Made by a program: the position numbers and the translations under genes. The notes under the pieces are model-generated. The model searched no databases and was not told the DNA's origin. It saw only the letters and a program-made list of their open reading frames with translations. DNA of 64,000 bases from Chelativorans xinjiangensis (GTDB lineage Bacteria; Pseudomonadota; Alphaproteobacteria; Rhizobiales; Rhizobiaceae). This document shows, in pieces, positions 1-10,100 of this stretch. Every line of letters starts with the position of its first letter. The stretch's first letter is position 1. The stretch covers positions 1 through 64,000 of the forward strand of contig NZ_WQNH01000003.1 of assembly GCF_009812055.1 (NCBI RefSeq). The letters are read 5' to 3'.

Positions 1-3000
1 CCTCCGGCGCCAACGCCGTGCCCGTCGCATCCGTCACCCTGGCCCGGTTCACATGCTCGCCAGGGCCCGCCGAGCTCAGGGCCAGCATTTGAAGGCGGAT
101 GGCCACTTCGGCATTCGGACCGAGCGCTATGTTCTCGAACCTCACCCGCAGGCCGTTGATGACCGGCGTTACCGCCACCCCGTCCACGGTCGCCGAGCCA
201 TCGACATAGCGGAAGCCCGATGGGAGAGTATCCGTTACGGTTATGGACCCGACATCGCGGTTGGCGTGGTTGGTGATCCGGATCGTGAACGGGGCTCTCT
301 CGCCGCGCCGGATTTGGCGCAGTCCGGCAATCTTGGCGATGCTCACATCCGACGCCACGGCTGCCGGCGTGGTGATGGTGGACGTTGACGGATCGGACGA
401 AACTTCGCCACCGTTTGCCTCTCCCCGGGCCGTCGCCGAATTCTCGACGCTGTCGGTGATCCCCGCGGCATTGTCGATGTCGCCTTGGGAGAGGACATAG
501 GTCGCCGTGAAGGTCTGCGAGGCGCCGGGGGCAAGCGTCACCGCCGACGGCTGGAATTGAGACAGCGCGTTGGTGCCGGGCCTGCCGTTGAATGTCGGCC
601 CGGCGTCCACCGGCCAGACATTCGTGACGGTCCGTCCGCCATCATTGGTCACCTTGACCGTATAGGTCAGCGTGTCGCCGATGCTCGCGTGACCGTCACT
701 ATCGACATCGTTGAAGGCGCCGGTCTTCTCGGCCAGAAGGCTGGCCGGCAGCGGCGGGATCGTCACCGTGTCCGGCGGGCTTTCCCTGGGGGTGCCGGCG
801 GGGCCGGTAGCGGTGGCCGTGGCCGTGTTGACGACCGAGCCTTCGTCGATGTCGGCCTGCGTCGGCGTATAGGCCGCCGTGAAGGTGAAGGAGGCGCCGG
901 GAGCCAGCGTCTGCGGATCCTGATCCACCGTCAGCAGCGGATCGTTCACCGTCACATCGGATAGCGTCACGTTGCCGATGTTTGTGACGAGGAACGAGTA
1001 GCTGATCGTCTCGCCGAAATCGATAAGCCCGTTGCCGTTGGTGTCGTTCAGCGTGCCGGTCTTCTCGATGGTCATGCCGGAGGCCTGGTCCGGCGGCACC
1101 GTCACCGTATCGGGCGGGCTTTCAGTCGTGTTGCCGCTGGGATCGGTGCCGGTACCGGTCGCAGTGTTCTCCACCGAGCCGGCGTCGATGTCGGCCTGTG
1201 TCGGCGTATAGGTCGCCGTGAAGGTGAAGGAGGCACCGGGAGCCAGCGTCTGCGGGTCCTGGTCGATCGTCACCAGCGGATCGTTCACCGTCACATCGGT
1301 CATCGTGACGTTGCCGGTGTTGGTGACCAGGAAAGAGTAGCTGATCGTCTCGCCCGGATCGAGCAGGCCGTCGCCGTCGAGATCGTTGAACGTGCCCGTC
1401 TTCTCGATGGTCATGCCCGGAGTCTGGTCCGGCGGCACCGTCACCGTGTCCGGCGGGCTTTCCGTGGTACCGCCATTCGGGTCAGTGCCCGTGCCGGTCG
1501 CGGTGTTGGTGACCGAGCCGTTGTCGATGTCGGCCTGCGTCGGGGTATAGGTGGCGGTGAAGGTGAAGCTGCCGCCCGGCGCCAGCGTCTGCGGCCCCTG
1601 ATCGACGGCGACCAGCGGGTCGTTCACCGTGACGTTGGTCACGGTGACATTGCCGGTGTTGCGGACGAGGAAGGAATAGCCGATCGTCTCGCCCGGATCG
1701 AGCAGGCCGTCGCCGTCGAGGTCGTTCAGGGTGCCGGTCTTCTCGATGGTCATGCCCGGAGTCTGGTCCGGCGGCACCGTCACCGTGTCCGGCGGGCTTT
1801 CGGTGGTGCCGCCATTCGGGTCGGTGCCGGTCCCGCTCGCCGTGTTGGTGACCGAGCCGTTGTCGATGTCGGCCTGCGTCGGGGTATAGGTGGCGGTGAA
1901 GGTGAAGCTCTCACCCGGTGCCAAGGTCTGTGGGCCCTGGTCGACGGTGACCATCGGGTCGTTCACCGTGACGTTCGCCTGCGTCACCGTGCCGGTGTTG
2001 GTGACGAGGAAGGAGAAGCTGATCGTCTCGCCCGGATCGAGCAGATCGTCGCCGTCGAGATCGTTGAGCGTGCCCGTCTTCTCGATGGTCAGCGCGGGCG
2101 CCTGGTCCGGCGGTACCGTCGCGCTGTCCGGCGGGCTTTCATAGGTGTTGCCGCCAGGGTCGGTGCCGGTGCCGGTCGCGGTGTTCTCCACCGAGCCGTT
2201 GTCGATGTCGGCTTGCGTCGGCGTGTAGGTGGCGGTGAAGGTGAAGGTTCCGCCCGGCGCCAGCGTCTGCGGGACCTGGTCGACCGTGAGCAGCGGGTCG
2301 TTCACCGTGACGTCGGTCAACGTCACGTTGCCGGTGTTGGTGACGAGGAAGGAGTAGTTGATGGTCTCGCCGAGGTCGATCAGCCCGTCGCCGTCGAGAT
2401 CGTTCAGCGTGCCCGTCTTCTCGATGGTCATCGAGGGGATGCCCTGCTCATCGATGTCGGTCGACGTGTTGCTGCTGGGATCCGGGTCTGGCACGTCCGA
2501 CGGATTGGTGACGGTGGCCGTGTTGACAAGGTCGCCGGTGAAGTCGGCGGGCACGCTCATGGTCAGCGTGTAGGTCACCGTGCCGCCGAGCGGGATGTTG
2601 GCCGTGGTGTTGATCGCACCCGTGCCGCTCGCCGCGCCGCAAACCGCGCCCGCGGCCGCCGCGCAGGTCCAGTTCGCCGTGGTGATGCCGGCCGGCAGCG
2701 GATCGCTGATCGTTGCGCCCTGCACGCCGAACGGACCGTCATTGGTGACCACGATGGTGTAGGTGACGTCCGTACCCGGCGAGTAGACGGTGTTGCCGTC
2801 AGTCTTGGTGATCGAGAGGTCGGCCGGGAAGCCCACCGCCGTGGTCACGCATTTGGCACCGTCGTTGCTGCCCGAGCCCTGCAGATCCGAGATCAGCGTG
2901 GCCGCGCCCGTCGTCAGGTCGAACCGGTAGAAGCCGCCGCTGTTGTTGCTGCCGAAGACGCCGTTGGTGGCGCCGAACATGCCGCCGAAATTACCGGCAA

Positions 3001-5149
3001 CCCCCGTAAGGCCGATGGCGGTGACGTTTCCGTTGGCCGGATTGATGGCGAAGAGGCCGGTGCCGTCGACTGCCGTGTAAAGCAGACCGTTGTGCCACGC
3101 CATGTCCAGGGTGCCGACACTCTGGCTCAGTGCGACCGAAGTCGCGCTCATCGTCTCCAGATTGACGCGATAGAGCGTCGTGCTCGTCGCCACATAGTAT
3201 GTACCGTCCGGACCTATCTCGCCGGACACGCTGGCCACCGGCAGGCCCGAAATCGTGCCGAGTTCCACCACGCTGCCATCGCTGCCGACACGAACCAGCA
3301 TGGGTGGTGTCGTTGCCCGCACCCCATAGATGTAGCCATCGGTTGGGTGCATGGCGATCGCGTTGTACTGGCCCGACGATGTCGGCCCGACCGGATTGAC
3401 GACGAAGGGATTGGAGGCCGTATCGAACTGGAAAAGGCCGGTCGGATTGTTCTGCCCCAGATACAAGGTCGCATCGCACGCGCCGAAACTCGGCTGCGGC
3501 GGCGACACCGCGTTCGTGTCGCTTGCCGTGTTGTTGCTCGTGTCTGGATCGCCGACGCCGACCGGCGCCGCGACCGTGGCGGTATTGGTCAGTTGGACGC
3601 CGGAATATCCTGCGGGCACGGTCAGCGTCAGGGTATAGGTGACCGAAGAGCCCGCCGGCAGGTCCGCCGTCGTATTGATCGCGCCCGTGCCGCTCGCCGC
3701 GCCGCAGATGGCCCCGCCCGTGGCACCGCCGCAGGTCCAATTCGCCGTTGTAGTGCCGGTCGGCAGCGGATCGTTGACGGCAGCTCCGATGGCGTCCGCC
3801 GGGCCGTCATTGCTGACGACGATGGTGTAGATGACGTTGGAACCGCGCGTGAACGTCGTTGCGCCATCGTCCTTGGTGATGGCGAGGTCCGCCATCGCGA
3901 GCAGCCCAATGTTGAAATCCGGATGATCTCCGGTAGCAGAATCCGCGCGGATGACGTTCAGAATGCCGTCAAGCGGTTGAGCGCCCGTCGTGCCATAGGT
4001 TGGATTGGGCGTCTCGCTCACCACTCCATAGCCGGAAGGAACGGTGGCCGCCGTAACGACCTGCCCAAGCGATGGCGCGCTGCTCAGCAGGACGACCTTC
4101 TGGCCGATATCCGATGTGGAATATGCCGCGTTCTGGAGCAGGTAGGTGCCATCGGCAGCGATCTGGACGAAATCGATGACAGCATTGTTCGCGTCGACCA
4201 CCGCAACGTAAGGCAAGGGGCCAGAAAGCGTTTCGTCTCCCGCGTCGAAAACGCCGTTCGCGTTGTTATCGACGTATATCTGCCCCGATATTCTGGCCCT
4301 CGCCATCTCGACGCGGATATCGTCAACGACAATATCATTCCCTTGAGGAACCAGCGGGGAAGTATTGAAGAAATTGAGATATATCGCGTCTGCGGCGTAG
4401 TTGACCGGCAATTGAAAGGAAACGGTTCTCTCCACCCACGGAAGAGGCCCCGGCCCCGTGGCGCGTGACAACGGAACGGAGTTGTCCGGGCCCGTCGCAT
4501 AAATCGTCCCCCCACTGGGCTGATCCTCCACGGTGAGGCCGATATACCCGTCCGAGTAGATGGGATCTCCGTCGTAAATGATGGCATTGGCCGCCCAGTA
4601 GCTGACCCGGTATGTCGCACCAGGCACTTCGACGGGCGAGCTTATGAGATAATAAGGACTCTGATAGTCGGCGTTGAACAGGACCATGTAGCCGGTGCCG
4701 GTCGTATGATCGGGGGCGTCCTGCCATGCGGGGTTAGCCAAGGACGGGTTTGTGAGCACAAAGTACTCGCCCACCATGCTCGACGACGTTCCCGGCGCCA
4801 GATAGGCATCGGGGTTCGAGGCAACCGGCTCGGCACCCTGTCCAAAGTCCTGGAACAGCGAGGTCTCCCAGATGGCCTGGGCATGGGCGGTAGTGCTCGA
4901 GGAAAAAACCGCGCCGATCATCAGTAGGGCGGCCAGCACGTTGTGCCTTAGACCGCACCCCATGAGCAGCAGTGCCGGTATGGCCAGTCTTATGCGCGAC
5001 GCGGTGTCGGCGGAGCGGGAAGAACTGCGCCACAACGATGCATGCTCTTGCCGGGCTGTCCGCTCGGTCAACACAGCGGGTAGACTGGCCAAAACCCCGG
5101 GGATGAAAAGATGGCGCGCGACATCGCGCAGCGAAAATGCATTCCGCAT
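1..5149 (-). CDS. Giant exported DUF11-repeat surface protein (C-terminus beyond window)
   Basis: Open minus-strand frame of about 1,716 codons that leaves the window at its left edge without a stop. From the N-terminus I read: a long signal region ending near residue 92 (AHAQA); a beta-rich domain of about 190 residues; an SdrD/Cna-B-like domain (GQIYVDNNANGVFDAGDE) near residues 285-415; a DUF11 domain; a propeller-like DUF6923-type domain near residues 550-767; another DUF11 domain; then at least five near-identical 113-residue DUF11 units and more divergent copies. DUF11 proteins are secreted or cell-surface stalks; the ligand is unknown. Start 5149 is chosen for its strong Shine-Dalgarno (GAGGGGG, about 7 nt upstream). 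An ATG at 4963 gives a more conventional signal peptide but has no ribosome site. The AraC-type gene just upstream may be its regulator (inference). Confidence 0.85.
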   Translation of the reverse strand, partial: MRNAFSLRDVARHLFIPGVLASLPAVLTERTARQEHASLWRSSSRSADTASRIRLAIPALLLMGCGLRHNVLAALLMIGAVFSSSTTAHAQAIWETSLFQDFGQGAEPVASNPDAYLAPGTSSSMVGEYFVLTNPSLANPAWQDAPDHTTGTGYMVLFNADYQSPYYLISSPVEVPGATYRVSYWAANAIIYDGDPIYSDGYIGLTVEDQPSGGTIYATGPDNSVPLSRATGPGPLPWVERTVSFQLPVNYAADAIYLNFFNTSPLVPQGNDIVVDDIRVEMARARISGQIYVDNNANGVFDAGDETLSGPLPYVAVVDANNAVIDFVQIAADGTYLLQNAAYSTSDIGQKVVLLSSAPSLGQVVTAATVPSGYGVVSETPNPTYGTTGAQPLDGILNVIRADSATGDHPDFNIGLLAMADLAITKDDGATTFTRGSNVIYTIVVSNDGPADAIGAAVNDPLPTGTTTANWTCGGATGGAICGAASGTGAINTTADLPAGSSVTYTLTLTVPAGYSGVQLTNTATVAAPVGVGDPDTSNNTASDTNAVSPPQPSFGACDATLYLGQNNPTGLFQFDTASNPFVVNPVGPTSSGQYNAIAMHPTDGYIYGVRATTPPMLVRVGSDGSVVELGTISGLPVASVSGEIGPDGTYYVATSTTLYRVNLETMSATSVALSQSVGTLDMAWHNGLLYTAVDGTGLFAINPANGNVTAIGLTGVAGNFGGMFGATNGVFGSNNSGGFYRFDLTTGAATLISDLQGSGSNDGAKCVTTAVGFPADLSITKTDGNTVYSPGTDVTYTIVVTNDGPFGVQGATISDPLPAGITTANWTCAAAAGAVCGAASGTGAINTTANIPLGGTVTYTLTMSVPADFTGDLVNTATVTNPSDVPDPDPSSNTSTDIDEQGIPSMTIEKTGTLNDLDGDGLIDLGETINYSFLVTNTGNVTLTDVTVNDPLLTVDQVPQTLAPGGTFTFTATYTPTQADIDNGSVENTATGTGTDPGGNTYESPPDSATVPPDQAPALTIEKTGTLNDLDGDDLLDPGETISFSFLVTNTGTVTQANVTVNDPMVTVDQGPQTLAPGESFTFTATYTPTQADIDNGSVTNTASGTGTDPNGGTTESPPDTVTVPPDQTPGMTIEKTGTLNDLDGDGLLDPGETIGYSFLVRNTGNVTVTNVTVNDPLVAVDQGPQTLAPGGSFTFTATYTPTQADIDNGSVTNTATGTGTDPNGGTTESPPDTVTVPPDQTPGMTIEKTGTFNDLDGDGLLDPGETISYSFLVTNTGNVTMTDVTVNDPLVTIDQDPQTLAPGASFTFTATYTPTQADIDAGSVENTATGTGTDPSGNTTESPPDTVTVPPDQASGMTIEKTGTLNDTNGNGLIDFGETISYSFLVTNIGNVTLSDVTVNDPLLTVDQDPQTLAPGASFTFTAAYTPTQADIDEGSVVNTATATATGPAGTPRESPPDTVTIPPLPASLLAEKTGAFNDVDSDGHASIGDTLTYTVKVTNDGGRTVTNVWPVDAGPTFNGRPGTNALSQFQPSAVTLAPGASQTFTATYVLSQGDIDNAAGITDSVENSATARGEANGGEVSSDPSTSTITTPAAVASDVSIAKIAGLRQIRRGERAPFTIRITNHANRDVGSITVTDTLPSGFRYVDGSATVDGVAVTPVINGLRVRFENIALGPNAEVAIRLQMLALSSAGPGEHVNRARVTDATGTALAPE
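726..2432 (-). repeat. Tandem 339-bp repeats encoding DUF11 units
   Basis: The marker ttctcgatgg recurs at 1062, 1401, 1740, 2079 and 2418, an exact 339-bp period (113 codons). A diverged sixth copy begins near 726, at 336-bp spacing. Each unit encodes TGTLNDLDGDGLLDPGETI, a middle segment with TLAPG and TFTATYTPTQADID, and a closing ESPPDTVTVPPDQ. Copies are nearly identical at DNA level, so recombination could change the copy number and short-read assemblies could collapse here. Confidence 0.9.
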
Positions 5150-5496
5150 GCAAAGGCCCCCTCGAATGACATCACCCGACGGAGGATCGCGCTGTCAGCA
5201 CGCAGACCTGTGTCGCACTGCCGAAACTTTGCGCTGGCTTCCCTCGCGAAATCCAACGCGCTGCATCAAAAGCTTCGGCACGACCCGCTGCCGGACAATT
5301 CCAACCGGGTCTACGAAGCATAGTTTTTCTGATTTGTTCCCAGAAATTTCGCCCGTTTCAAGATACTACGGCATATTTTCAGGATGCTACGCGATCAGGC
5401 GAGTGCAGGAATCGCGCTTTCAATATTGCGCAACAAAAAGAATGCGATATCCATCAGAATGATGGTTATTTAACGCATCGTTATTTTTTGACAATT
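5150..5496. other. Intergenic region upstream of the DUF11 gene
   Basis: 347 bp with no convincing gene. It is more A+T-rich than its surroundings, especially 5330-5510, and must hold the promoter of the DUF11 gene and the 3' end of the AraC-type message. The strong ribosome site of the DUF11 gene lies at its left edge. I could not identify a specific operator. Confidence 0.5.
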
Positions 5497-6339
5497 TTAT
5501 TTTTTCGTCCGAATCATCGCTGGCGTCTTCTGCCTGTACTTGCTCATCGCGGAGGTGAGATGGCTGTGGCTCGAAAAGCCGCTCATGAAAGCGACCTGAT
5601 TGTATGGCAGGTCTGTCTCGGCAAGAAGCTTCACCGCAAAGTCGAGGCGCAATCCGATGAGATATCTGTGCGGCTGCTGTCCGAACGTCCTGGTGAAGGC
5701 GTGGATGAAATAGTTCGGAGAGAGACCGCAGATGGCGGCAAGCTCGGGCACCGACAGCTTTGAGGCAAAGTTTTCGGCCATGTATTCCCGCAGCAGGCGG
5801 GCGCTTTCCGCGGAGAGCCCGCCCTTCACCTTCACTGGAGTTTTGCTGCCGCTCGAATAATTGCGAAGAAGATGGATGCCGAAGAGGGTGAGCAGGGAAT
5901 CGACATAGAGCTCGTTCGGCGGCTCACCCGTCGTCAACTCCGCCTTCAACAGTTGCGCCACATTGAGGGCCAGCGGATCGACCGTTCCGAAGGGCGGCGG
6001 CTGAAGCTCGACATCGCCCATGCCGAACTCCTGGGCGGCAAGCCCGAGCAAATATTCCGGTTCGATGGCTACCGCCACATACTCCTTGGTGGACGACCAC
6101 CTCACATTGCTTTCCAGACCGGCGGGACTGACATTGATCATGCCCGCCGGAGCATCGAACGACCGCATCTCGTCGCTGCCGCGGGAAACTTGAATACCCG
6201 GCGAAGGCGTCAGCAGGATCTTTGCCAAATGGTTGCGGGATTTGACGATCTGCGCGCCAGGCGGGCGGATCGCGTGAACCACGCTGCCCTTGAGTGTTGT
6301 CGCCCGTCGGCCGATGTCTTCGGGAATAGAGGTCAGCAT
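5497..6339 (-). CDS. AraC-family transcriptional regulator
   Basis: 280 residues. The N-terminal ~175 residues are a cupin-like sensing domain without a recognisable ligand signature. The C-terminal ~100 residues carry both AraC helix-turn-helix units: LSVPELAAICGLSPNYF with HAFTRTFGQQPHRYL, then NQVAFMSGFSSHSHLTSAM. The spacing and the phrase FGQQPHRYL are typical of the family. It lies directly upstream of, and in the same direction as, the DUF11 surface-protein gene, so control of that gene is plausible but only positional. No good ribosome site precedes the ATG at 6339. Another minus-strand frame (start 6469) overlaps this end but does not look like a protein beyond its first residues. 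Confidence 0.85.
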   Translation of the reverse strand: MLTSIPEDIGRRATTLKGSVVHAIRPPGAQIVKSRNHLAKILLTPSPGIQVSRGSDEMRSFDAPAGMINVSPAGLESNVRWSSTKEYVAVAIEPEYLLGLAAQEFGMGDVELQPPPFGTVDPLALNVAQLLKAELTTGEPPNELYVDSLLTLFGIHLLRNYSSGSKTPVKVKGGLSAESARLLREYMAENFASKLSVPELAAICGLSPNYFIHAFTRTFGQQPHRYLIGLRLDFAVKLLAETDLPYNQVAFMSGFSSHSHLTSAMSKYRQKTPAMIRTKK

Positions 6340-6718
6340 GGGATGGTTGCCGCGCGCCGACCCGTTCCAAGCAGTCGGCGACGCGAATCGCCAAGTCCAT
6401 CATGCATCGCCAGCCGCAACCCCGAATCAACGTTTCCCGTATAGCTTCGGGCATTTGGATGACGATCACAACGTGAGCGGTCGGATCACGTTTAACAACA
6501 CCTTAAAACACGGCTCCGAAAGCCGGCGTTCCCATGCGTTTACTTAGGTTTCCGCGTCCGGCGCCTACCACTTTTGTCTAGGGGGCCGAGGGATTGCGAC
6601 CTCGCTATATAGGCCTCGAACACGGCCGCCTTGTTCTCGTCCCGTTCGAGGTGCAGACCATTTTGCACGCAAAATGGCCATTGTCGCAGGCAAAAGCTGC
6701 TCTATTTATTGCACACTC
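6340..6718. promoter_or_regulatory. Divergent intergenic region with a 20-bp perfect dyad
   Basis: 379 bp between the minus-strand AraC-type gene and the small plus-strand gene at 6719. It contains the perfect inverted repeat ccattttgcacgcaaaatgg at 6658-6677 (9-bp arms, 2-bp centre), whose end lies 41 bp before the ATG at 6719. This is a candidate operator. A short hairpin-like stretch (cggctccgaaagccg, near 6510-6526) is also present. No gene is convincing here. Confidence 0.45.
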
Positions 6719-7012
6719 ATGGCGAACAGATACGATAAACGTCTCGAAGACGAAGACCTGTGGGAGGTCTATGAGGTCAGGACGGGCCGCGTCGTTTTGA
6801 TCGCAGGGCAGCCCTATGACGGGATGGCCGAGCACGAGGCCGACGAAATAGTCCAACTCCTCGAGACGGGCGCGGTCACGCCTGATGACGAATGGAGTGT
6901 TCTCCTGCCTCCGCAACGCCGGCAAGCCGACCCCTTTCCATTGCCGATTAAGCGGCGGGCCGATCTGCCGGACAACGCGGCGACCACCAGGCGCGCCCGC
7001 CGCAAGGGTTAG
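6719..7012 (+). CDS. Small hypothetical protein, acidic N-terminus and basic C-terminus
   Basis: 97 residues from the ATG at 6719, beginning MANRYDKRLEDEDLWEVYEV. An earlier in-frame ATG at 6674 would add 15 residues and would overlap the dyad at 6658-6677, so the later start is preferred. The N-terminal half is acidic (EDEDLWEVYEV, EHEADEIVQLLETG) and the tail is basic (TTRRARRKG). There is no signal peptide or membrane segment. I do not recognise the family. No neighbour shares its direction closely; the tail-to-tail neighbour is the autotransporter gene. Confidence 0.55.
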   Translation: MANRYDKRLEDEDLWEVYEVRTGRVVLIAGQPYDGMAEHEADEIVQLLETGAVTPDDEWSVLLPPQRRQADPFPLPIKRRADLPDNAATTRRARRKG

Positions 7013-7100
7013 GGCGCCGTCTTCACCCGCACTTTGCTGCCGGTTCTCTGCATCCGATGCGGAAGTCGGCGAGCGCCCCCAGAGCGCCCGCCGGGCTCCT

Positions 7101-10100
7101 TTACCACCGTATCTTGAAGCCCACTGTGCCGCTCAGGACAAGACTATCTCCGAAATCCCGGAGGCTGGTTTTCGCCTGTGCTTCACCATAAAGGGCGTAC
7201 TTATTGTCGGCAAAACTGAGCGAGCCGCCGACCCCGATTTCGCCCCACAGCGCCTGATTCCTGCTTGAGAAGCCGGTTCCCGCAACATCCACCCGACTCT
7301 CATCGGCAAAGTCGTGGATGAGATTGGCGATGCCGTAGAAATGCGCCCGGCTCTTCTGCCCGGCCCGGTCCTCCCAGCTCCTCTCATGGTCCACTGAGAG
7401 GCCCAAGCGCCCCAGGACACTCTCACTTCGGTCCAGGGACACGTGGGCGCCGAACGGATCGACAAAATCGTCGAAATCGACAGAGGAGTAGACGAGTTGG
7501 GCTTGCGGGGTGAGCGACCAGCCTCGATTGAGCGCGATGCGCTTGCCGCCCTCAAGCCCAACGGCGTAACCGAAACCTTTGTTGCCGCTGGCCAGGGTGC
7601 GACGGGCTGTACTGGAGTGGATGTCGCTGTCGTACCAGGTGACCTCCGCCACCCCATCCAGATAAAAGCCGTCTTCCCCGTACCAGGTGAGCGTGCCGCC
7701 CACGCCATAGCCCGCGGTCTTTATGGTGCCGCTGCCGTACAACGAAGCGACATCGGCCGAAATCGAGCCGTAGTGGACGGTGATCCCGCCGATGAGCACG
7801 CCCTGGTCTCGCTCGACCAGCGGAATGTCAACCCCGGCCTGCAGCTTCACGGTTGACAGATCATAATCCGTACCGCTCGTGGAAAAAGCCGGCTCGTAGT
7901 TGGCGTGAGAGGCCTGAACCCGCGCCCAGGTCCCGTTCCCTTCGATCAGGCGATCAGCCTTCGTGCCGTTCTGAGCCGCACCCGCGCCTGCCCATGAGCG
8001 GTTGCCGACGCGCTGCTGATGCGTGCCCGGCGTGTTGAGCGCCTGCAACGTACCGGCATAGGCCTCATAGAGGGGCACGCCGGCCTGATAGTGGGGCTCC
8101 GGCTCGGGTTCGGGTTCTGGTTCCGGCTCGGGCTCCGGTTCAGGTTCGGGCTCCGGTTCGGGCTCGGGCTCGGGTTCGGGTTCGGGCTCCGGTTCGGGCT
8201 CGGGCTCCGGTTCTGGCTCCGGCTCCGGCTCCGGCTCCGGTTCTGGCTCCGGCTCGGGCTCCGGCTCCGGCTCCGGCTCGGGCTCCGGCTCCGGCTCCGG
8301 TTCGGGCTCCGGCTCCGGTTCGGGCTCCGGCTCCGGTTCGGGCTCCGGCTCGACTAGGCTCGAACGAAGATACCAGTCGCCGTCGGTGGGTGAGCTGACG
8401 CCGTGCTGATGAAGCATATAGAGATACGCCCCGCCGACGACGGCCTGCTGCCCTTCGAACTCGTAGTCGCCGAGAAGGCTGAAAATGCCGTTGGACGCAC
8501 CGTCGACATCGACGATCTTGATACCCTCCACCGTCGGCGCGCCCGTGCCGCCGAGATTGATAACCTGGACATTGGTGCTGCCCAAAGTATCGCCGGTCAC
8601 CACAAGCAGGTCGCTCGGGGAATCGTCGCCGCCCAGGATGACTTCGATCTCCAGGATGTCGCCATCACCGGTATAGTTGCCATCCACAGTGAGCGTGCCG
8701 ATCAAGTTTCCCGGGGCTATGGTGCCGCCGGCAAGGCCGGTGGTATCACAGACGGTGCCCGTACCCTGCAGCCGACCGCCGGAAGCCACCACGAGTGCGC
8801 CGCAGAGACTGCCGTCCACCTGCAGCGTGCCCTCCTCCACCGACGTGGCACCATCGAAGGCCGAGCTGTCTGCGGTAAGGATCGTCTTTCCCGTGCCGAT
8901 CTGCCTGACGGCACCGCTGCCCGAGATCACGCCTTCGAAGGTAATGCTGTCGGAGCGGTTGAAGGCAAGCGTGCCTTCATTCGCCACATCGCCGACAATC
9001 GAGCCCGATGTGCCGCCGTCGCCAAGCTGCAGCGTGCCGGCGGCGATCGTGGTGCCCCCGGTATAGGTGTTTTCACCGGTGAGGATCGTGGTCCCCTCGC
9101 CGATCTGATCCACCGTGCCGCCACCGGAAATCACACCGTCGAAAGTCATGCTGTCGGAGCGGTTGAAGGCAAGCGTGCCCTCATTCGCAACGTCGCCGAC
9201 GATCGAGCCCGACGTGCCGCCGTCGCCAAGCTGCAGCGTGCCGGCGGCGATCGTGGTGCCCCCGGTGTAGGTGTTTTCGCCGGTGAGGATCGTAGTCCCC
9301 TCGCCGATCTGCTCCACCGTCCCTGTGCCGGAGATCACACCGCCGAAGGTCGCATTGTCGGAGCGGTTGAAGACGAGTGTGCCTTCATTCGCCACGTCGC
9401 CCACAATCGAACCCGCCGTGCCGCCATCGCCGAGCTGCAGAATGCCCGCCGAAATCGTCGTGCCCCCGGTATAGGTGTTTTCGCCGACCAGCAGCAGTGT
9501 GCCGGCGCCGAGCTTCTCCAGCGGGCCGCCGCCGCTTAGGCTCTGGTCGAGGGTGAACACGTGATCCGGATCGGCGATGTCGAAGCCGCCTCCCTCGGCG
9601 CCCCAGGTGATCGCGCGGGTTGTCGCCGCGAAATCCGTTCCCGTCACCTGCAGGATGCCGCCGTCGAAGGTGAGCCCGCCCGCCGCACCGCCCAGGTTCG
9701 TGTTGCTCGACACGGACAGGATGCCGCCGAGCAGTTGCCAGGGGGTGACGACATTGGTCGTTCCCGACAGTGTCCAGGTGCTGTCGCCGGTCTTCTGGTA
9801 GTGCTCGAAGCGGTTGAATTGGCGCACCGGGTTTGGGAAGGTGCCGCCGATGTCTCCAGCATTGAAGCTGTCGTCCGTGTCACCGCCCAATCTGAGAGTG
9901 TCGCTGCCGCCCAAGGCATTAACGCGGCCGAGGATCGTGGATCCGCCGTGCATCTCGAGCACATTGGCTGCCCCCCCAAGATTGATGGCAATCTGGTTCG
10001 CATCTCCGGTTCCGGTGGAGATTGTGCCCTTGTTGATGATCGTCAGATCGGTGCCGTATATACCCGCACCGGAGCCGCCAGCGCCGCTAACACCGCCTCG

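Noticed and set aside
726-2432. CRISPR-like repeat array
   Set aside because: Repeats are 339 bp and coding, with no spacers; the 204-bp and 6-bp repeats of the autotransporter are also coding.
2213-4468. 751-codon plus-strand frame
   Set aside because: Antisense to the DUF11 gene, Arg/Gly/Val-rich and without any recognisable domain; a high-G+C shadow of the true frame.
5924-6469. 181-codon minus-strand frame overlapping the AraC-type gene
   Set aside because: Starts plausibly (MIVIQMPEAIRETLIRG) but soon becomes Arg/Gly-rich in a wrong frame; I could not connect it to the regulator by a frameshift.
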